From JBFEYJ01 sp041546305 (GTDB taxonomy: Bacteria; Pseudomonadota; Gammaproteobacteria; Thiohalomonadales; Thiohalomonadaceae), in the NCBI GenBank assembly GCA_041546305.1, contig JBFEWO010000047.1:1-18093 (forward strand): DNA of 18,093 bases, in the 5' to 3' direction. A model generated the notes under the pieces. The model saw only the letters and a list, made by a program, of their open reading frames with translations, ran no database searches and was not told where the DNA came from. The position numbers and the translations under genes are program-made. Positions 14,416-18,093 of this stretch are shown here, piece by piece (within the stretch, counting starts at the first letter, position 1; every line of letters starts with the position of its first letter).

Positions 14416-15198
14416 TCACTCCTGCAAGCGTGGCCGGTTTACCAGAGACACCAAAACGAAGCTGATGAGCATCAACAGGTACCAGGCAACAATCTTCTGC
14501 CAGCCAACCATCACCCACTCTCCATTTTGAGTAGGGTAGATCCAGACCCTGGCATAGGTAGCCAGGTTTTCTGCAATCCAGATAAACAGCGCAACAAGAG
14601 AAAAGCCCAGCACCAGAGGCATACGCCGGTAGTGTTCAGCTACGCGAAATTCGATCCAAACAGGAGCGAACAGAAGCAGACTGAAAACCACCAACCACCA
14701 GCGAATGTCATAGAAGTAGTGATGGCTGAAGAAGTTGATGTAGACCAGCAGTGCCAATACCGCCGTTGTCCAAAGCGGCGGATAGCTGGAGAAGCGAAAC
14801 TCAAAGATCCGCCAGATGCGGGCAATATAACTGCCCACGGCACTGTACATGAATCCGGCAAAGAGTGGCACATTGCCAACCGCCAGCACCGCATTGCCCG
14901 GATAGTGCCAGGAATTGATCCCCGGCGAGGTCTTGAAGATTTCCATCGCTGTAGCCACCAAATGGAAAACCACAATGACCAGAGCCTCCCGCGGCGTCTC
15001 CAGTCGAAAAGCGAGCAGAATGATCTGGATCAGCAGCGCGACGACGAACAGAAAGTCGTAGCGATAGAGCGACTCGAAGGGATACCAGATCTGGGTCAGC
15101 AGTATGAATAACAGCAGAATACCGGCGAACAGACAGGCCCACGCCTGCTTAAGGCCGAAAAGCCAAAACTCACTCGCAAACTGTTTTACTTTCTCCAA
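14416..15198 (-). CDS. DUF817 family integral membrane protein
   Basis: This 260-aa protein has about eight hydrophobic helices and the DUF817 hallmarks: FGLKQAWACLFAGILL near the N-terminus, ETPREALVIVVFHLVATAMEIFKTSPGINSW written here in two parts (EALVIVVFHLVATAMEIF at about 71-88, then KTSPGINSWHYPG), NVPLFAGFMYSAVGSY and FIWIAENLATYARVW. Its biochemical role is not known. The start is TTG at 15198: no other in-frame Met occurs before residue 86, and AGGGA lies 6-7 nt upstream. It follows the guaA terminator, so it should have its own transcription start in the short gap, although no clear promoter is visible. It may be co-transcribed with the exported protein 100 nt downstream. Confidence 0.88.
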   Translation of the reverse strand: MEKVKQFASEFWLFGLKQAWACLFAGILLLFILLTQIWYPFESLYRYDFLFVVALLIQIILLAFRLETPREALVIVVFHLVATAMEIFKTSPGINSWHYPGNAVLAVGNVPLFAGFMYSAVGSYIARIWRIFEFRFSSYPPLWTTAVLALLVYINFFSHHYFYDIRWWLVVFSLLLFAPVWIEFRVAEHYRRMPLVLGFSLVALFIWIAENLATYARVWIYPTQNGEWVMVGWQKIVAWYLLMLISFVLVSLVNRPRLQE

Positions 15199-15223
15199 AG
15201 CTGATTCCCTTCTGCAATCGGTG

Positions 15224-15254
15224 AAAAAAAGCGGCCTATAGGCCGCCTTTTTTT
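15224..15254 (-). terminator. Rho-independent terminator of guaA
   Basis: GCGGCC-TATA-GGCCGC (15231-15246) is a perfect 6-bp GC stem, with seven A on one side (15224-15230) and seven or more T on the other. Read on the minus strand it directly follows the guaA TAA (15255-15253). The symmetrical A/T flanks allow it to work in either direction. Confidence 0.9.
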
Positions 15255-16830
15255 ATTCCCACTCGATGGTGCCCGGCGGCTTGCCCGTGATGTCGTAGAC
15301 CACCCGTGAGATACCATTGATCTCGTTGACGATGCGTCGCGAGACATGGTCGAGGAAGTCATAGGGCAGATGCGCCCAGCGAGCGGTCATGAAATCGATG
15401 GTCTCCACCGCGCGCAGCGCCACCACGTACTCGTAACGGCGCCCGTCGCCGGTCACGCCGACGGACTTCACCGGCAGGAACACGGCAAAGGCCTGCGAGG
15501 TCTTGTGGTAGAGATCGTTCTTCAGCAGCTCCTCGATGAAGATATGGTCGGCCAGACGCAGAATGTCCGCATACTCCTTCTTCACTTCGCCGAGGATGCG
15601 CACCCCGAGGCCCGGCCCCGGGAAGGGGTGGCGATAGACCATGTCGTAGGGCAGGCCGAGCTCGACACCGAGCTTGCGCACCTCATCCTTGAACAGCTCG
15701 CGCAGCGGCTCTAGCAGCTTGAGGTTCATCCAGTCGGGCAGACCGCCGACGTTGTGGTGCGACTTGATGAGGTGCGCCTTGCCGGTCTTGGCCCCGGCCG
15801 ACTCGATCACGTCCGGGTAGATGGTGCCCTGGGCCAGCCACTTGGCGGCGGTAAGCTTGCCGGCCTCTTCCTCGAAGATCTCAACGAACAGGTTGCCGAT
15901 GATCTTGCGCTTCTTCTCCGGGTCATTCTCACCCTTGAGCGCATCGAGAAAACGCTGTTCGGCATCAACACGGATCACCTTTACCCCCATGTGCTGGGCG
16001 AAGGTCGCCATCACCTGATCGCCTTCCTTATAGCGCAGCAGACCGTTGTCGACGAACACACAGGTCAGCTGCTCGCCAATCGCCTTGTGTAGCAGTGCAG
16101 CGACCACCGATGAATCCACCCCACCAGAGAGGCCGAGGATCACCTCCTCCTCGCCCACCTGCTCACGTACCGCTTTAATCGCATCGTCGATGATGTTGCC
16201 CGGGGTCCAAAGCGCCTCACAACCGCAGATCTCGTGAACAAAGCGCTCGATGATGCGCTGGCCCTGAGCGGTATGAGTCACCTCCGGGTGGAACTGCACA
16301 CCGTAATAGCGGCGGCTCTCATCGGCCATACCGGCGATGGGCGCCGAATCGGTGGAAGCCATCAGGATAAAACCCTCGGGCATCTCGATCACCCGGTCAC
16401 CATGACTCATCCAGACATCCAGCAGACCGTAGCCCTCCTCGCTCACGTGGTCCTCGATGTCATTGAGCAATTGGGTATGGCCGCGGGCGCGCACCTTGGC
16501 ATAGCCGTATTCATGATGATCGGCATTCTCCACCTTGCCGCCGAGCTGTGCCGCCATGGTCTGCATGCCGTAACAGATACCAAACACCGGAACCCCGAGT
16601 TCGAATACCACCGGCGGAGCAATGGGGGCCTCAGCAGCAGTGGTACTTTCCGGGCCTCCTGAGAGGATGATGCCGTTGGGATTGAAGGCGCGGATGTCGG
16701 CCTCCTCCATGTCGTAAGCATGCAGTTCACAATAGACCCCGGCCTCACGCACGCGGCGGGCGATGAGCTGGGTGTACTGCGAACCGAAATCGAGGATCAG
16801 AATGCGCTGGGCATGGATATCAGTGGACAT
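15253..16830 (-). CDS. guaA: GMP synthase (glutamine-hydrolysing)
   Basis: GuaA aminates XMP to GMP with glutamine and ATP. At 525 aa it has the same length as the E. coli enzyme. The class I glutamine amidotransferase domain is N-terminal (ILDFGSQYTQLIARR; triad C86 in GICYGMQ, H181 and E183 in QFHPEVTHT). The ATP-pyrophosphatase P-loop SGGVDSS is at 235-241, and the dimerisation domain ends in the typical GTIEWE. The frame is open to an ATG at 16863, but the ATG at 16830 gives the family N-terminus (MSTDIHAQRILIL). It is divergent from nfo. The usual partner guaB is not adjacent; the gene has its own candidate promoter and a strong terminator, so it appears monocistronic here. Confidence 0.97.
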   Translation of the reverse strand: MSTDIHAQRILILDFGSQYTQLIARRVREAGVYCELHAYDMEEADIRAFNPNGIILSGGPESTTAAEAPIAPPVVFELGVPVFGICYGMQTMAAQLGGKVENADHHEYGYAKVRARGHTQLLNDIEDHVSEEGYGLLDVWMSHGDRVIEMPEGFILMASTDSAPIAGMADESRRYYGVQFHPEVTHTAQGQRIIERFVHEICGCEALWTPGNIIDDAIKAVREQVGEEEVILGLSGGVDSSVVAALLHKAIGEQLTCVFVDNGLLRYKEGDQVMATFAQHMGVKVIRVDAEQRFLDALKGENDPEKKRKIIGNLFVEIFEEEAGKLTAAKWLAQGTIYPDVIESAGAKTGKAHLIKSHHNVGGLPDWMNLKLLEPLRELFKDEVRKLGVELGLPYDMVYRHPFPGPGLGVRILGEVKKEYADILRLADHIFIEELLKNDLYHKTSQAFAVFLPVKSVGVTGDGRRYEYVVALRAVETIDFMTARWAHLPYDFLDHVSRRIVNEINGISRVVYDITGKPPGTIEWE

Positions 16831-16862
16831 GGTATGGTCTCGAAACCCGTAAAAAGGAGGCA

Positions 16863-16868
16863 ATTATA
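16863..16868 (-). promoter_or_regulatory. Candidate guaA -10
   Basis: Perfect TATAAT on the minus strand, 32 nt upstream of the guaA ATG, predicting a leader of about 26 nt. The -35 is weak. Confidence 0.45.
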
Positions 16869-16935
16869 CATGCTTGACGGGCTTAACCGTAGCACTCTGG
16901 GCTGAACAGGAACCGGACGTGACCAGGCGAGCGCC

Positions 16936-16964
16936 GGGACATGTTCCTGCCGGACTGGTATCAT
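16936..16964 (+). promoter_or_regulatory. Candidate nfo promoter with extended -10
   Basis: GGGACA (16936-16941), 17-nt spacer, TATCAT (16959-16964) preceded by TGg, an extended -10. Predicted start is near 16971, giving a leader of about 38 nt. An inverted repeat CAGGAAC/GTTCCTG (16907-16913 and 16943-16949) brackets the -35 region and may be an operator or chance. Confidence 0.4.
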
Positions 16965-17008
16965 CCCATCCGCTTTACAGAATGACGAAACACGAGGATC
17001 TGCACCCC

Positions 17009-17854
17009 ATGAAATATGTCGGAGCCCATGTCAGCGCCAGCGGCGGCGTTGAAAATGCCCCGCTCAATGCAGCGAAGATCGGCGCCAAGGCTTTTGCCTT
17101 GTTTACCAAGAACCAACGCCAATGGGTGGCCAAGCCCCTGAGCGATGAGAGCATCAGCGCCTTTCGCGAAAACCTGCAGCAGGTAGGCATCGCCCCCGAA
17201 CAGGTCTTGCCCCACGACAGCTACCTCATCAATCTGGGCCATCCGGAAAAGGAGGCCCTGCAGAAGTCCCGCAACGCCTTCCTCGACGAGATGCAGCGTT
17301 GCCAGCAGCTAGGGCTCCCGCTGCTCAATTTCCATCCCGGCGCCCATCTGAACAAGTGTACGGAAGATGAGAGCCTCCGTATCGTTGCCGATTCGATCAA
17401 TTGGACGCTGGAACAGACCGAAGGCGTCACTGCCGTGATCGAAAATACCGCCGGCCAGGGAACCACCCTCGGCTACCGCTTCGAGCATCTGGCGGCGATC
17501 ATCGACCAGGTCGAGGACAAATCCCGCGTCGGTGTCTGCCTCGACACCTGCCATACTTTTACTGCCGGCTACGACCTGCGCACGCAAGAAGCCTGTGATA
17601 ACACCTTCGGTGAGTTCGACCGGGTGGTCGGCTTTCAGTATCTGCGGGGGGTGCACCTCAACGATTCGAAGCCGGAACTCGGTTCACGGGTAGACCGTCA
17701 TGACAGCCTTGGCAAAGGCAAACTGGGGCTCGACGTGTTCCGATATATCATGAACGATACCCGTTTTGACGATATACCCATGGTGCTGGAAACCATCGAC
17801 GAGTCCTTGTGGCCCAAAGAGATCGAATTGCTGTATCAAATGAGCAAGGCGTGA
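17009..17854 (+). CDS. nfo: Endonuclease IV (AP endonuclease)
   Basis: Nfo cuts DNA 5' of abasic sites in base-excision repair and clears blocked 3' ends after oxidative damage. This 281-aa TIM-barrel enzyme keeps all nine metal ligands at the E. coli positions: H69, H109, E145, D179, H182, H216, D229, H231 and E261. Other signatures are FTKNQRQW, LPHDSYLINLGHP, IENTAGQG and GSRVDRHDSLG. The frame runs upstream, but the ATG at 17009 gives the conserved start MKYVGAHVSA with GAGG about 10 nt before it. An ATG 27 nt earlier has no ribosome-binding site. It is divergent from guaA. Confidence 0.96.
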   Translation: MKYVGAHVSASGGVENAPLNAAKIGAKAFALFTKNQRQWVAKPLSDESISAFRENLQQVGIAPEQVLPHDSYLINLGHPEKEALQKSRNAFLDEMQRCQQLGLPLLNFHPGAHLNKCTEDESLRIVADSINWTLEQTEGVTAVIENTAGQGTTLGYRFEHLAAIIDQVEDKSRVGVCLDTCHTFTAGYDLRTQEACDNTFGEFDRVVGFQYLRGVHLNDSKPELGSRVDRHDSLGKGKLGLDVFRYIMNDTRFDDIPMVLETIDESLWPKEIELLYQMSKA

Positions 17855-17917
17855 TATCCAGGCAACCTCCCATGAGTTTCGGCCGCTTAGCTGCTCGCCA
17901 ACCGGGTGATGCCAGGA

Positions 17918-17926
17918 TGATATAAT
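17918..17926 (+). promoter_or_regulatory. Extended -10 promoter of cmoA
   Basis: TGATATAAT is a perfect extended -10 (TGn plus TATAAT); such promoters tolerate the poor -35 seen here. Predicted start is near 17933, leaving a leader of about 32 nt to the GTG. Confidence 0.5.
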
Positions 17927-17964
17927 CACGCACCGATATTCAGGAGACACCTTCAGGTACCGAT

Positions 17965-18093
17965 GTGAGTAAAGACGCCATCTACTCGACACCCCAGCAG
18001 CATATTGTCGACTTCGCCTTTGACGAACGGGTCGCTTCAGTGTTTCCGGACATGATTCGGCGCTCAGTACCCGGTTACGGTGACATCATCGCG
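17965..18093 (+). CDS. cmoA: Carboxy-S-adenosylmethionine synthase CmoA, N-terminal part (runs off right edge)
   Basis: CmoA makes carboxy-SAM from SAM and prephenate; CmoB then uses it to form the wobble base cmo5U34 in tRNA. Only 43 codons are visible, but FAFDERVASVFPDMIRRSVPGYGDII matches the family N-terminus closely (F20-D-E-R-V and F27-P-D-M within it). The frame has a stop at 17923-17925 and no ATG, so the GTG at 17965 is the likely start; the ATG overlapping it (17963) runs straight into a stop. The nearest AGGAG (17942-17946) is about 18 nt away, too far to be ideal, with a nearer AGG. The family is about 245 aa; cmoB may follow outside the window. Confidence 0.9.
   Translation, partial: MSKDAIYSTPQQHIVDFAFDERVASVFPDMIRRSVPGYGDIIA

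Noticed and set aside
16907..16949. Inverted repeat CAGGAAC / GTTCCTG in the guaA-nfo gap as an operator
   Set aside because: Seven-base arms 29 bases apart are weak, and no regulator or second copy supports it; noted only under the nfo promoter.
1..18093. Mobile element, CRISPR array, phage or toxin-antitoxin module
   Set aside because: I looked for transposase or integrase motifs, regularly spaced repeats and small paired genes on both strands and saw none; the gene order is mostly housekeeping.

Overview
The window looks like the chromosome of a sulfur-oxidising gammaproteobacterium (Chromatiales or a related chemolithoautotroph; inference). The evidence is a Tat-exported SoxB at the left edge next to a tetrathionate/thiosulfate-type two-component system, together with Gram-negative envelope genes (lpxH, mltF) and a typical gammaproteobacterial housekeeping neighbourhood (cysS/ppiB/lpxH, mltF...tadA, guaA, nfo, cmoA). 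I see no transposase, integrase, phage gene, CRISPR array, rRNA or tRNA.

Left third, minus strand, read right to left: cysS, a two-TM protein with a decayed NERD-like domain, a TtrS/ThsS-like sensor kinase and its FixJ-type response regulator lie almost without gaps (1-nt overlap, 8-nt gap, 1-nt gap). After a 277-bp non-coding gap comes soxB, cut by the window edge. The kinase pairs a periplasmic PhnD-like binding domain with a PAS domain and a HisKA/HATPase core. Its position suggests that it senses an extracellular sulfur oxyanion and controls soxB. The gap holds a GGGTTTACCC inverted-repeat box, a 13-bp palindrome over the likely soxB -10, a REP-like hairpin and a degenerate heptad repeat.

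Middle: divergent from cysS, a lipoprotein cyclophilin, a cytoplasmic PpiB-type cyclophilin and lpxH form a tight plus-strand operon. Then comes mltF (lytic transglycosylase), with a TATAAT so close to its ATG that the mRNA may be leaderless. Convergent with mltF is an exported SoxH-like metallo-beta-lactamase-fold hydrolase. Its upstream region also carries the GGGTTTACCC box. Divergent from it is an 851-aa membrane GGDEF-EAL protein whose cyclase, I-site and phosphodiesterase motifs all look intact.

Right third: convergent tadA, then on the same strand a 4-TM protein and an exported small beta-rich protein (1-nt gap), and a DUF817 membrane protein. A clean Rho-independent terminator separates these from guaA. 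Divergent from guaA is nfo (endonuclease IV), followed by the start of cmoA at the right edge. No stretch longer than 300 bases lacks a gene; the two largest gaps (531-807 and 10219-10461) are described below. Family assignments come from motif recognition by eye, not from database searches.
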